Assembly: GCA_006937955.1 (NCBI GenBank)
Contig: SSNP01000092.1
Span: forward strand, 1,779,376-1,843,375
DNA: 64,000 bases
Reading direction: 5' to 3'
Source: Pachypanchax playfairii
Lineage: Eukaryota > Chordata > Actinopteri > Cyprinodontiformes > Aplocheilidae
Each line of letters starts with the position of its first letter. Position 1 is the stretch's first letter. Both the position numbers and the translations under genes were made by a program. Under the pieces are notes generated by a model that saw only the letters and a list, made by a program, of their open reading frames with translations, was not told the origin of the DNA and searched no databases. Shown here piece by piece: positions 35,201 through 50,200 of the stretch.

Positions 35201-38200
35201 CATTAATCAGGTCTCAAACCAGCAAATTAATCAGTTCATCACATTTTCATGCCTCTACTGTCAGTCAAATGACACGGTGCCAGTTGACTTGGTTGCAACA
35301 CTAGAACCAAAGGGTCCAATCTGGAACTCCTCTGTGGTGACAGTAATAATTTAACACAGATCTCCTCTGTGTAGAACTTTTCCTGATGACTATGCGTAAA
35401 ACATTATTATCTGTCAGCATTTAGCATCATCACAGGCTGACAGCGCTGCAGGGTGTCACGCTGTTTCATGTAGCAGCATCTTAATCAATAAACAGGAGAT
35501 TTATTTGTTCACTAAAACTTTCATTTAATATGTTGTGTCTAGACAAAAACATTTTTTCTGGAGTTTTTTCGTTCAGCTTTTAAACAAGAATCATTAAAGA
35601 ATTATGATCTCAGTTCACATGGAGAAAAGCCGAGTCTCTTTAGTTAGAATTGTTCAGCTTTAGATGTGTGTAATTTATTTTAAACTTGTAGTCTGACTGA
35701 TGGTAAAAGCACCTTCCAAGATTGAATTCCCTTCAAATTGCTCCAGCTGCAGGCCAATGAAGGGCAAGCTGCTAATGCATAACGTATATGAGCAAAGAAA
35801 AGCTTCTAAAACAATCTGCAAACATGCTCCATTCAAGCTGTTTCTTCTGTTGGACCTCACATTGTGCAAAGACCCTGACTCTTTTCTTTCCTTCGTTTAT
35901 TTGAACTAGAATCAAGGCATGCATCAGATTATTAATGATCATGGTAGTAATCGGGAGGTTCTAGACTTAGCACTGCTGGTGTGATTATTTAAACAAGACC
36001 TCACTGTTTTGTCTGGCCACACAGAAGATACGCAAAGTTATTGACTTCTTCAACTTCCCAAGCAATCAACAGACGTTTTGCTGCAAGACATTGTTTGACA
36101 AGCTTCGTTTTTGACACTTTGAGTATGTCTGTGTAATTGATAATCAATTATCATGATGTCTCTGAAATAATGTCTCACTTTGTGTTGATTTGCAGGCCTC
36201 TAGAGTTGGCATACAAGTATGGCAACTACAGCAAAGGGGAGTGCAAACCTGGATATGCTGCAGCCAAGATGACTGCTATCTATCCTAAGTGAGGACTGTT
36301 CAACTGTATTTTTTGTATTTTCATAATTTTATTGAATGAATTTGGAATTGCAGTCAACTCAACCACATCTCTCAATAAGAATTTAACATAAATGATCAAA
36401 AACTGGATTCGAATGGGGGGAAAACTCTTACTTAGAATACCAAGATAGATGATGTCACTCCTTAAGTCGAGTAGGCCTTAAGGGTTTTTAGTCAGAAGAC
36501 CCCACATTCTTATCCAATCTCAGTTTCAATCGCTTTTTTATTGACTTGTTCCCCACCACAGAAACTCAACTGGGTCCTTGTTATCAGTCTGGTACACAAT
36601 AGAACCTTTGTCACCCGAGTACAAGGTCCCTCATCTTCTCCCTGTCATCTCATAGAGCTTATGGAGGCTTTTTTTCATGGGTGACACCAACTTCCTGTCC
36701 TGACTCATAATGAGCTTGCTGGTACCCAACCCACACAGTCCACATGAGCCTCCAAGACCCTCTTGATGTCATTGGTTTTTTTTCCTCCTTTCCCTCTGGG
36801 CCTCTATTTACTTCACATCTCAACTTGATCTATAGGACATTGTCCCATCGGCATTCTTAAAGCTAAGTAAGTGCAATTTTCCGCGTTGATGAACAAGAGC
36901 CAGTGGCACTTTGAGGATTACATGACCTAATTTTAGAATAATTCACCAGCTCCAGTTTTTTGAAGGGAGTATAAAACCCTGTCCCCTGAAGGTGTCCATT
37001 AATAGGAAGGAGAAAGCTTCTGATGATGGGTAAAGTTTAATTTACCCATTTAAAATGACTTTGTCAGATACAGTGGGGCAAAAAAGTATTTAGTCAGCCA
37101 CCAATTGTGTAAGTTCTCCCACTTAAAAAGATCAGAGAGGCCTGTAATTTTCATCATAGGTATACCTCAACTATGAGAGACAAAATGAGGAAAAAAAATC
37201 CAGAAAATCACATTGTCTGATTTTTAAAGAATTTATTTGCAAATTATGGTGGAAAATAAGTATTTGGTCAATAACAAAAGTTAATCTCAATACTTTGTTA
37301 TATAGCCTTTGTTGGCAATGACAGAGGTCAAACGTTTTCTGTAAGTCTTCACAAGGTTTTCACACACTGTTGCTGGTATTTTGGCCCATTCCTCCATGCA
37401 GATCTCCTCTAGAGCAGTGATGTTTTGGGGCTGACGCTGGGCAACACGGACTTTCAACTCCCTCCAGAGATTTTCTATGGGGTTGAGATCTGGAGACTGG
37501 CTAGGCCACTCCAGGACCTTGAAATGCTTCTTACGAAGCCACTCCTTCGTTGCCCGGGCGGTGTGTTTGGGATCATTGTCATGCTGAAAGACCCAGCCAC
37601 GTCTCATTTTCAATGCCCTTGCTGATGGAAGGAGGTTTTCACTCAAAATCTTACGATACATGGCACCATTCATTCTTTCCTTTACACGGATCAGTCGTCC
37701 TGGTCCCCTTGCAGAAAAACAGCCCCAAAGCATGATGTTTCCACCCCCATGCTTTACAGTAGGTATGGTGTTCTGTGGATCCAACGCAGCATTCTTTCCC
37801 CTCCAAACACGACAAGTTGAGTTTCTACCAAAAAGTTCTATTTTGGTTTCATCTGACCATATGATGTTCTCCCAATCCTCTTCTGGATCATCCAAATGCT
37901 CTCTAGCAAACCGCAGACGGGCCTGGACGTGTCCTGGCTTCAGCAGGGGGACACGTCTGGCACTGCAGGATTTGAGTCCCTGGCGGCGTAGTGTGTTACT
38001 GATGGTAGCCTTTGTTACTTTGGTCCCAGCTCTCTGCAGGTCATTCACTAGGTCCCTCCGTGTGGTTCTGGGATTTTTGCTCACCGTTCTTGTGATCATT
38101 TTGACCCCACGGGGTGAGATCTTGCGTGGAGCCCCAGATCGAGGGAGATTATCAGTGGTCTTGTATGTCTTCCATTTTCTAATAATTGCTCCCACAGTTG

Positions 38201-41200
38201 ATTTCTTCACACCAAGCTGCTTACCTATTGCAGATTCAGTCTTCCCAGCCTGGTGAAGGTCTACAATTTTGTTTCTGGTGTCCTTTGACAGCTCTTTGGT
38301 CTTGGCCATAGTGGAGTTTGGAGCGTGACTGTTTGAGGTTGTGGACAGGTGTCTTTTATACTGATAACGAGTTCACACACGTGCCATTAATACAGGTAAC
38401 GAGTGGAGGACCGAGGAGCCTCTTAAAGAAGTTACAGGTCTGTGAAAGCCAGAAATCTTACTTGTTTGTAGGTGACCAAATACTTATTTTCCACCATAAT
38501 TTGCAAATAAATTCTTTAAAAATCAGACAATGTGATTTTCTGGATTTTTTTTCCTCATTTTGTCTCTCATAGTTGAGGTATACCTATGATGAAAATTACA
38601 GGCCTCTCTGATCTTTTTAAGTGGGAGAACTTACACAATTGGTGGCTGACTAAATACTTTTTTGCCCCACTGTATCTAAAGCTATGAAAGAGTACTTGCT
38701 TTGTAAGGTTTCAGGCATTGGCACATAAAATTAAGTGACTACAACCTAACAAAACAACAGAATATTGTGTAGGACACTGTCAGTTTTATTTGAAAAAAAC
38801 ATTTGACAGGCAGCAGTAACTGTGGACTACTACAGAATATAACAAAATAAGTCTTATTGTTGTTACACATCAAGCATACAGTGAAGTTCTAGAGCTTCTC
38901 CAGCAAGTTCGCTTGAGTGAATAGAATAAATCGGCTAATAAGGAAGTAAAATACAATAAAATTATATTAGACACAATGTAAACCTTCCACAGTCCTTTGT
39001 AGCTGATGATGCTCCATGTTGTACTGTTTGTCATGTGACTACAGACTCTCAGGAGCGTCTGGACATCTAAAGCCATCTCAGTTTTTTGATTGCGTTAGAG
39101 TCAGATGAACTTGTCCAAATTGACATGTTGACCTCATCTCAGGTAGGGACAAGATGAGCTACAGGGATAAATTTCAGAAACTGTCTGTGTTGCACCTGGT
39201 GGCTGTTATTAAATGCTGTTTTGATGTTCATAAATGTTATGTGTGATTTACACTCACCGGCCACTTTATTAGGTACACCTGTCCAACTGCTCGTTAACAC
39301 TTAATTTCTAATCAGCCAATCACATGGCGGCAACTCAGTGCATTTAGGCATGTACAGTGGGGCAAAAAAGTATTTAGTCAGCCACCAATTGTGTAAGTTC
39401 TCCCACTTAAAAAGATCAGAGAGGCCTGTAATTTTCATCATAGGTATACCTCAACTATGAGAGACAAAATGAGGAAAAAAAATCCAGAAAATCACATTGT
39501 CTGATTTTTAAAGAATTTATTTGCAAATTATGGTGGAAAATAAGTATTTGGTCAATAACAAAAGTTAATCTCAATACTTTGTTATATAGCCTTTGTTGGC
39601 AATGACAGAGGTCAAACGTTTTCTGTAAGTCTTCACAAGGTTTTCACACACTGTTGCTGGTATTTTGGCCCATTCCTCCATGCAGATCTCCTCTAGAGCA
39701 GTGATGTTTTGGGGCTGACGCTGGGCAACACGGACTTTCAACTCCCTCCAGAGATTTTCTATGGGGTTGAGATCTGGAGACTGGCTAGGCCACTCCAGGA
39801 CCTTGAAATGCTTCTTACAAAGCCACTCCTTCGTTGCCCGGGCGGTGTGTTTGGGATCATTGTCATGCTGAAAGACCCAGCCACGTCTCATTTTCAATGC
39901 CCTTGCTGATGGAAGGAGGTTTTCACTCAAAATCTTACGATTCATGGCCCCATTCATTCTTTCCTTTACACGGATCAGTCGTCCTGGTCCCCTTGCAGAA
40001 AAACAGCCCCAAAGCATGATGTTTCCACCCCCATGCTTTACAGTAGGTATGGTGTTCTTTGGATCCAACTCAGCATTCTTTCCCCTCCAAACACGACAAG
40101 TTGAGTTTCTACCAAAAAGTTCTATTTTGGTTTCATCTGACCATATGATGTTCTCCCAATCCTCTTCTGGATCATCCAAATGCTCTCTAGCAAACCGCAG
40201 ACGGGCCTGGACGTGTCCTGGCTTCAGCAGGGGGACACGTCTGGCACTGCAGGATTTGAGTCCCTGGCGGCGTAGTGTGTTACTGATGGTAGCCTTTGTT
40301 ACTTTGGTCCCAGCTCTCTGCAGGTCATTCACTAGGTCCCTCCGTGTGGTTCTGGGATTTTTGCTCACCGTTCTTGTGATCATTTTGACCCCACGGGGTG
40401 AGATCTTGCGTGGAGCCCCAGATCGAGGGAGATTATCAGTGGTCTTGTATGTCTTCCATTTTCTAATAATTGCTCCCACAGTTGATTTCTTCACACCAAG
40501 CTGCTTACCTATTGCAGATTCAGTCTTCCCAGCCTGGTGAAGGTCTACAATTTTGTTTCTGGTGTCCTTTGACAGCTCTTTGGTCTTGGCCATAGTGGAG
40601 TTTGGAGCGTGACTGTTTGAGGTTGTGGACAGGTGTCTTTTATACTGATAACGAGTTCACACAGGTGCCATTAATACAGGTAACGAGTGGAGGACCGAGG
40701 AGCCTCTTAAAGAAGTTACAGGTCTGTGAAAGCCAGAAATCTTACTTGTTTGTAGGTGACCAAATACTTATTTTCCACCATAATTTGCAAATAAATTCTT
40801 TAAAAATCAGACAATGTGATTTTCTGGATTTTTTTTCCTCATTTTGTCTCTCATAGTTGAGGTATACCTATGATGAAAATTACAGGCCTTTCTGATCTTT
40901 TTAAGTGGGAGAACTTACACAATTGGTGGCTGACTAAATACTTTTTTGCCCCACTGTACACATGGTCAAGACAATCTCCTGCAGTTCAAACCGAGCATCA
41001 GTATGGGGAAGAAAGGTGATTTGAGTGACTTTGAACGTGGCATGGTTGTTGGTGCCAGAATGGCTGGTCTGAGTATTTCAGAAACTGCTGATCTACTGGG
41101 ATTTTCACGAACAACCATCTCTAGGGTTTACAGAGAATGGTCCGAAAAAGAAAAAATATCCAGTGAGCGGTAGTTCTGTGGGCGGAAATGCCTTGTTGAT

Positions 41201-44200
41201 GCCAGAGGTCAGAGGAGAATGGCCAGTGTATATGTGAGTGTATATGTGCTCTTAATTTTTATTTTGTCTTTCTACACTATCATGAAGGGCATCAGCAGTT
41301 TCACTGTATTACCTATACCTTCTACCTTTAGCCAGGTAGAGGTCTGGATCCTGACTGAGTCATTGCAACGTGCTGATGCTTTTTATTTAAATTTGAAATG
41401 ATTATAATCCTGTAGATTGAATATTTTGGGTCAAACTGTCAGATGACCTTCTATTTGTCTCTAAAATACCAGAATATTTTACTGTGCTGAGATCTTGTAG
41501 CTTGCAAACCCATAATCATCAACCCTCCACCACCGTGCTTAACATTTGGTATTAGATGTTTGTGTTAATTGTTAATTAAATGTATGTTTGGTTCTCTCTA
41601 AAGATTGTGATATACTGTATGGTCAAATGTCCACTTTGGTCTTGTTCTTTAAGAGCCACAGTTCATGATTGCATTTAACCATCCTCATCTACGAGGAGCA
41701 GATTCGGGGTTCGGTATTTTGCCCAAGGACACTCCAACACGTATGCGGTCAGGACTCAGGATTGAACCCCAGTCTTGTAATTGGAGGCTGATCTCCTTCC
41801 CCATCAGGTTACAGCCGCCCCCATATTTTTTAGGAGAAGGAACTTTTTCTTGATGACCCTTCCAAACAAGCCAGAACTCAAACAGGTTCTTTTTTTTTAG
41901 TGTGATTTAATAAACAATGTTTCTTCACCCAAAAAGGCCAAACAACTCTATGGTTGAAAGATTTTTATATTTGTAGAATTTCTGCTGATGATGGCCACAA
42001 AGCTTCCGTAGAACCCATAAGAGAGGCTGCACATTGATGACTTCCTTTAATCAACTGCACGTGTCAGATCTAAAGTTCTGTAAAACAGAGGACACCCCTG
42101 GGAACCCACTGATTATTACCACCTTTAGTCCAGTCACACACAGGTCAATCAGCTCAATTAATGCTACACTTAATGTACGTTTGTGTATACACTCGTAGTT
42201 CTGCATACACATATGGTTGGTTAAAGTGCAGACCTGTTCAGTGTAAGTTAGGTGATAATGTAATGTGGGTTTTGTAAAAATACTTAAACATTTAAGATCT
42301 TTTTTTCTACATTTACCTGGTAAAACAAACCAGATTAAATATTCTTAACATTTTATCCAAATGGGTGTGTCCCACAGTTCATTGCTTAGAGAAAACTACT
42401 TAACCTCTGACAGTAAGGTCCTGCGTCTCCCCTTCTAATCATCTCCTCCTTCCTCTTTGTTTGTCTTTTTCGAAGCCTCTTGCCCTGCAGAGCTCAATTT
42501 ATTTCACACACCCCCCCTCTCCCCTCCCAAAACTGTTTGTGTTGGAACCCTAAATCAAATGTTGGCAGTGAACTTGAAGTGGCACGGTTATGAAAATATT
42601 GCATGTGAGAGATGGACCCAGCAAAGGAAATGACCACAGTGCATCCTTCCGTTCTGGCTGTATTGGGAGTCCTCGCTTTTTATTTAACATCAAGCAGTCT
42701 CGTGTCTCTGCATTGTCAGGATGTCAGTGACTGACTGTTGGTCGGGGCTCAGTGACTCATAATAAGTCTTTGTTATTAATAGCCCATCAGAAGTCTTAGG
42801 TTTAATGAATCTCCATTTGTTTTGGCAGGACAGAAGTCTCTAAGTGTATATGCTCCTGTCAGGTGATGTGAAGAGCAGGGAAAGGCAAACAGAGTCCTTC
42901 ATTTGAGTCTGTTTCTGCTCTCATGCTTTAAAGTGTGAGATTAATGAGGGTATCAGAGGCCGTTAACGGTGCTCGGAAGACTCTGAACCTAACTCAATAA
43001 TGTCAGCCATGTTTAGTCATTGTGTTTTGGAGCTTCACGTATATCATGTGAATCTGTGGCAGTGTTATGATAACATCAAGATTCCTGCTGAGAAACAGGG
43101 GAGTTGAGCTTCTGTGTCCACCCCTAATTTCCAAGTTCTAAATGTCTTTGCTGGTTATTGTGGTCTGTCGGCTGTGGGGGCCATAAATTAAGGTTACAAA
43201 GAAACCATATGTATATCGTGTTCAGCAGCAGATGACGGCCCCTCTGTGAGATGGGAGATTGTGTTGTTGGTGGTCCAGAACTGGCAAAGCCAAAAGTACA
43301 GCAAACCTGGACATCAGGTCTTTCTTTTCTGTGTTTGTGTGAAAGTATATCCACAGAGTTCTACATATACGTGTGAACATCCAAAAAGAAAAGAAAAGAC
43401 CGTCTCCTGTTCTCCTCTGGCATTCCTTGAGATATCACATTAGGTCATAAAAACACACATCCATCCCAAAGCCACACTCACAGAAGTGGCTCGCAGCCCA
43501 GCACTCGGGTCGCACTTAGAGGAAATTGATTCTTTTGATTTTGAAGCTGCTATTAATCAAAGGAAACACATACACACTTCCATGGACAAGGCAGGATGAG
43601 GAAGAGGCGATCCTGGAAGAAGTGGTTCATGGGGCATTGAAAACACAAGTCACATGTGTTTTTGAATATTGCACCCAGTTCCTGTCTGGACTAGTTTAAA
43701 CTGAGTCTTCTCCAAATCTGTTGGGTTTTAGTTGTTAACATCAATCAATCTTTGACAATTATAATGTTTTATTCTCGAAACAGAAATATGAAAGGAGCTA
43801 CTTTTACTGATTCAAGCTATATAAACATTCTTAATCACGTTCCTTTAAAAAAAGACGTAAGTTGAGGTTTTTAGTATTTCCATCCATTTTCTCCTGGTTA
43901 TTCTTATGTATCTATAATTTCTGAATGATATCAGTACTGAAAGGGATCATTGGAGTATCAGACAGTAACAGGTCTCTATCAGATGTAGCAGATACTTTAA
44001 AAGTGTATAGCTGTAGTATAAGTGTTAGTATAATAATGATTCGTGGTGTTTTTATTAACTCACCTAATAATAAAAACCATTTCTTTATTTTCTCTTGCAG
44101 CTTCGTAAAGAAAGTACCCATGTTTCTTGATCGAAACTTCAAGCGACTATCAATAATCCATAAATACTCGCCTCCATTTGGCATCAAAACACAAGGTAAA

Positions 44201-47200
44201 GATGTTTCACACTCCTGATATGAGCTTCTGAGATGTTCCATCAGTTGTTCTGCAGCCTGCTGTTTGTTCTTCTGAATGCATTGTTATACAGAACAGACAT
44301 GCTACCAAAATCTTTTCCTGACAGATTCTTCAAGGCTTCCTTTTTGTTTTTAATGCAAGGCTGGTGTTTTTGACTGGATTTTTTTTTTTTTTTGGTTTGT
44401 TACTTTCTCTTGTCCTGATTTATGAAACCATAAGATCAGTAATTCATCATTTTTAGACACCTTTAGTAATGAAATCTGTTTAGTAAGACAAGAAACCTGT
44501 ATGTTCACAGGATTGTTTTTTAACGGACTGTCAAAGATGTCTGAACCAATTACTAAACAGTAGTCTCGTTAATACTAAGGAATACCTCATTTCCTCCTTT
44601 AAACATGCATGGTTGGTTATTGTTTGACTTTAACGTTTTGATTTTATTTTGATTCTTATTCCCAGTTGGCTAAATAAACAGATTCTCTTAGGGTTGGACA
44701 CTGACAAATCTCTTATCAAACCTTGTATCTATAGACAGAGACAGGAAACAGAAAAGTCTGTATTTGGAGCAAGTTGGTACGTCTAACACGGCAGATCTGA
44801 ACACAGCCTGGTTGTTGTCTGACAGGCCCATCGGTCTCTTACACCATCGTATGATGGTAGATTAACTGTCTTCTTGTCCAAAATAACTAATCAGAGAATT
44901 CTCACGGCCGCTCTCTCTTAAAACAACTTTTTATTTTTAGAAATTTATGATCTAAGTGAATATTTTTCTAGCCTCTTAGTGGTTCAAGTTAGAGCCTGAT
45001 GTCCTCCATCACTTTAACAGTAATGCACGAGTCAGAATAGCTGCACTTGTTGACCGATGTTAACACACTCTGGCAGTTTAAATATCAAACCAGTACACAG
45101 CACCATGGGAACTGGGGAGATAGCCGTAATCTCTTTCACATGTTTCCAATTCTTACATGCAGAAGGCACCATGAATGTTACCTTTGTCCTCTTGCACATT
45201 CCCTGCTGTCATTTCAACACAGACACATATACACATGCTCACACACAGCCATTATCAAACGTTCCCTCCCTGTTCTCTTTAGAGAGTTACACCTGGTTTC
45301 TGTTTTCTCCATGGATTGTGATGGAGGTGGGTTTTCCTTTTGAATGGTACTCATGTGGAGAGATAATACGTGTGGATCTTGAATAGAACACCACAAAGGA
45401 TTCTAAATTGAGAACATGGAACAGTGATCATGGGTGGGAGTTTTATTTTGGGGTCTTATTCTGCCGGCAAGTGTCTTTGGCACATATCGACTGTAGCTTA
45501 CAAGATGTTCTGTGGGACTGTCAAAGAATAATGAAACTTTATAAGATTCTGTTTAAAACCTTAAGCTGTTGCTTTTTTCAGTCACATGTTTCTGATAACG
45601 CTATCATTACCATCTTGAATCAACCTTTTTAAGATGACAGTTAACACTGTTGATACAGTGAATGAACTTACCAGTGCCAACGCACAAGTGATATGAATCT
45701 CTTCAGTGTTTTCAGAATTTAGTGTTTACCTTTTGGAAATCTGTCAGGAAGATGGATACAGGAAGTAGGGTTGGGCGGTATGGCAAAATTTTCACATCAC
45801 AGTTATTTCTAAATTATATTGGTTTTACGGTATTTTTTATACGACCAATGTTACCCACATTATCTTCTAATAAGTAAAGAATTACTGCCTTAGATCAGTT
45901 TTAAATAGCCCATTTTACTGACATATGCACAGTACCATGTTTTTGTTGCACAGCCTCTTCAAAATATGATTACCAGTAGGGGGCAGTAATTAAGTTAGGT
46001 TGGTAGGTTAGTATTACCGCCGCCGGATACCGCAAATGATAGTTGTTTGGTCCATGTCTAACCTTTTGAAACCAAAAAAACTACATACTACCTCTTTTTG
46101 GAATAAGTTGTTTTGGGTCAGTAATCCGTGTGTCACTGTTACAGCCGCCGCTAGCAGCCGTTCTTTATTCAAAACTGTATTTTTCACATGTGGTCTTAGC
46201 ATGTAGCACTAAAATCCGTCCCTGCAGAAATATGTTCTCCCTGCCAACCATCCAGATGTTGTCTTGACTATTCACAGGTATAGCGGTATTTAAAGAAATT
46301 CATATCATGACCAAAATAAACACAGATTTTCAGGACAGACTGGTATACCTCCCAGCCCAATGTTGGATCTAATGAAACAGGTTTAGAGAAGATTTTGGAT
46401 TTTGAATATACTTTTAGACACTTTGATCATTTTTTAAGTCGTTCAACGTATAGAATTAAAATTCAGTCTTTGGAGTCACTGAAGTTATAACACAATTTAT
46501 TCTGTCTTTGTCTTTACTGACCTAAAACTTCTAAAAGATGTCCTTTCATAACCCAGAAAAAATATCACATGTAGAAGGTTTTTCTTTTCAAAGATATTCA
46601 AACAAATTACCCAGTTGATGTTAGACATCAAAATAACCCATATTCAAAGTACTAGAAAGTTGCAACTAGTCATTAAGGGCCTAAATGTTGTTATCTGGAC
46701 ATTTACTGGATCAATTATCCAGAATTTAATTCTCGAAAGACTCTGAAAACATACAAATCGGTGGGTGTTTATGTTTATTTCCAGTCAGAGCATGTATTGG
46801 AGGTACAGTATTTTGAAGTATCAAAGGACTCACACATACGATACTAATTCAGGGTGTTTAGGAAGCCTAATGAACCATGAGTGTCCTTGATACGTAGAAT
46901 GGGTTTACCATCAGTGCCCTCAGCACCTGGAAAGTTATGCAAGTACGTTTTGCGTAGACTGTCATTCAGTTTCTGTTAATTTTGCTTGAGACACTTCAGT
47001 AAAATTAAATTAAAATTCATTTCAATTGAGTTTTATTTGTAAGTGCCAGTTCACAACAAAGGTTATTGTAAGTCCCTTTACAGAACTATCAAGTCTAATT
47101 TATCAGCACAAAATATTCAAAATTAACTTTATAAAAACATTTCAAGCAGCGGTAAATACAGTAATAATCAGATACAGTAAATTCTAAACGCCAACTAGTT

Positions 47201-50200
47201 AAAAATGTTCTAAGGAAAGAGCCAATTAAATCATCAATTCAACACAATCCTCCATGCTGAGCAGCACCAACTGGTAGAAAGTAACCACTCCCGAAGCAGA
47301 ACTAGAACCAGGATGAGTTCTACTGGACCCACTGGGGTCTGAGAGGACAGGAAAGAGACAAACACAGAAGGATTTGAGTCAGTTGTCATAAACGGAATTA
47401 AAGTTATTAGCAGCAATAATAATAAATACAAATATGGAGAGTAAAAGGGACAGCAGAGTGAAGACATGTGGACAGTATGTCCTCCAACAGTCTAACCCTA
47501 TAACTAAAGGGATGGATCAGGAGAACCTAAGTTAACTCTAACTATAGAACTGAGCAGAAAAAGGAAAGTTTTAAGTTTAAAAGTAGACGTGGTGCCTAAC
47601 AGAATGAAAGTAGAAGCTGTTCCAGGAGAGGAGCCTGATAACTGAAAGCTCTTCCTCCCGTTATACTTTTAAAAACTCATAAATTCACAAATACAAAGTC
47701 CAAATTTATATTTACAGTTTATCCTTTATGAATACAACAGACAGGAGCAGGCTGTAATTACAAATCTTTTCTTTTGAGAATACAGATTGAAAACTGTGAG
47801 GGGCCACAGGATGATTAATGGAGCTCAAATACATGAAGTTGTAATTTTTTAACTCATATTCTCATAGAGAACAGATACTCTACAAGAGTTTACAAAGTGG
47901 TAGTTATACACAAATTGCTGATGATGAATACACATCTTTTTGACAGTAATCTTACCCCATAGACACAGTTAGTAAATTACTTACCTTTTCAAAATAATAT
48001 TAATCAACAGAATAGAGTTGTTAAAAAAAAGATATGTAACATTTTCTATTAAAATATTGTTTTTTGGTAATTTACTGGGTAGTTGAATCCTAAGTGCTTA
48101 ATCATCACAAAGAAATAAGTGTTATGTTGATTTTTTTTCAACAGTAGTCCTATTAATTGTTAAAATATGACATTTCCTATAAGAAAGTTAGTCTGAGTGG
48201 AGTTTATTAAAATTGTGTTAATTCAACATTTCAAGTATCAAGTATTGAATATTTTCTTTAGTGTCTGTATCAATGTGGAAATGTTTGTATTGAGACCCTC
48301 AGCAGACGATTGTCCGGTAGCATGTATTACCACGTAGACTCACGGGTGAGTCTGTGAGCTGTGCTACACCTGTCCCATCTCAGAGTTAAAAAAACAACCA
48401 ATCCTAGTGAAGCTGTTTGTTCAAGGTCTTCTTTAAAAGTACAAACTAATCCCAGGATGATGGATCCAGTGCTGTTTTTCTTCAGGGACAAATCTATTAG
48501 TTTGGGGTTTTTGTGTTAACTTCAGTTTAGTCATGTGCTCCAGCACCTTTTCTCTTTCACCTGCGGGATAATTTCCAGATGGGGGGGGGTTGAGCTTTCT
48601 GATTGAAAGGAGCAGTTAACTGCAGTGCATCAGTAGCACACAAGAGAACTTAAACTCCTAATTAGATGCAGAACACTGAATGTTTGCTGTTAAAATGTAT
48701 ATTGATAGTCGAAATAGTCATTCTTCATTTGGCAGGAGGAACAACGTGTGATATATTGAGTATATTTGGTTTATCGCCCCCCCCTAGTTTTAGTCTTTAA
48801 GTACTGTTCTGTCATCACAAGATTCTTTATATTGTTTAGGCTACACCCTTTCCAACTGTGTGTCTGTGTTTATATGTAATGTGATGCTTCTGCAGTTCTT
48901 CTGTGTCACTGTCACTACATTTTTTTTTCTCCCTTTCAAGAATTTAATGCTGGACTGATGTCAAAACGTTCAGCCATTTATCTTTGGCTCTCCCACCAAA
49001 CATACTTGACTGAAATGTTTGTCTTATACTTATAACAATTAGCTCCATGTCGTCCTTTAGATCAGAGCACTGCTCATGGATTTGGAATTTCTTTCACTTT
49101 TCATGGGTTTAGATCCAGGTGTGGTCCTCTGCTTTATGTTTATGTTGCTCGAGGTGATGCTTGATGCCAGACATCGACGCAACATCCAAACAAAGAGCTG
49201 CAGCTCTGCTCATCTCTCCTGCAGTGGTATTATTGACAGCACATTTAAATTAAGCTTTAGACATCATTTATTCATTAGGTATAACTATAGTTTTGTCATC
49301 TACAGTAAATTTAGACATTTAACTTGTATAAGAATAATTTATTTTTAAGGTTCCTTTTGAATCTTTAGAATCAATATTTTCATTTATTGATTTTACATGC
49401 TTTTATTTTGGAAAGTTATGAACTGTATATTTTGAGCAGGCCCTTCATAGATAAACTTTATATTGAACAAACATGCCATTATTTTAATGGCTTATAAAAT
49501 TAAACAACATAGTGACCAGATGGTGGGCAGTAAATCACTTGTTGCCAAGGCGACGTGGTTGTTTGATGATTTGCAAAATATTCTTAAATAAATAAATACT
49601 GTGAAAGTAATACTAATAATGTAAAATTCATAAATAAAGACTAAATAAGAAAGAAAAAAATCTGTTTAGAATTTACTGATAATTATTCCAGTGTATATAA
49701 TAATGTTGTCAGGCAGGTTCTTCCTTTAAAGGTGTGATGACATCACTGTTTAAACTGGCGTAAAGCTATTTCATGTAGTAGATATGCCCGCATATGTCAA
49801 CTCACAAAAGAATTTGATTAAAAAACTAACAGGGCGGGGGTGTACGGGCAGGTCAGAATCCTCTTCTCAGCAACACGGTTCCTTTCATTAATGATATGTG
49901 GGTCTCCCTGGCTGACTTCGCTCTGATTGGCTACAACCATTGCCCGCAGCAAGCCTTTCTTCTCGGCTCCGTCAACAGTCCAGTAACACGGCGAGTGGAC
50001 GTTTACAACCGTATATGTTCGAGCCTGAAACGTCTTCTGAGGAAGACGGAGGGGTGAACACATAAAACTCAACTAATCACATGAGCGAATAAACAGTGCT
50101 GTCAGATGTTATCAATGAAAATAGATTCACAATATGGTATGATAAACCTGTTGCTCACGGACATTGTTGCTAGAGCGGCTATCACATGCTAGCATCATGA

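Larger units (their letters stand above)
39251..41226 (+). mobile_element. older Tc1-like relic, split by the copy 2 transposon
   Basis: The left end CACTCACCGGCCACTTTATT (after TA) runs 39,251-39,354. The element resumes at 40,957 and continues to about 41,225. The right part encodes the start of a different Tc1-type transposase, MGKKGDLSDFERGMVVGARM then ISETADLLGFSRTTISRVY, a paired-like DNA-binding domain. It stops after about 57 codons, and everything downstream including the catalytic domain is missing. The younger transposon at 39,355-40,956 sits in its 5' untranslated region at a TA, so relative age is clear. Confidence 0.88.

Noticed and set aside
37660..38256. 198-codon + strand ORF inside the Tc1 element
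   Set aside because: Antisense shadow of the transposase. The same ORF appears in the second copy at 39,944-40,540.
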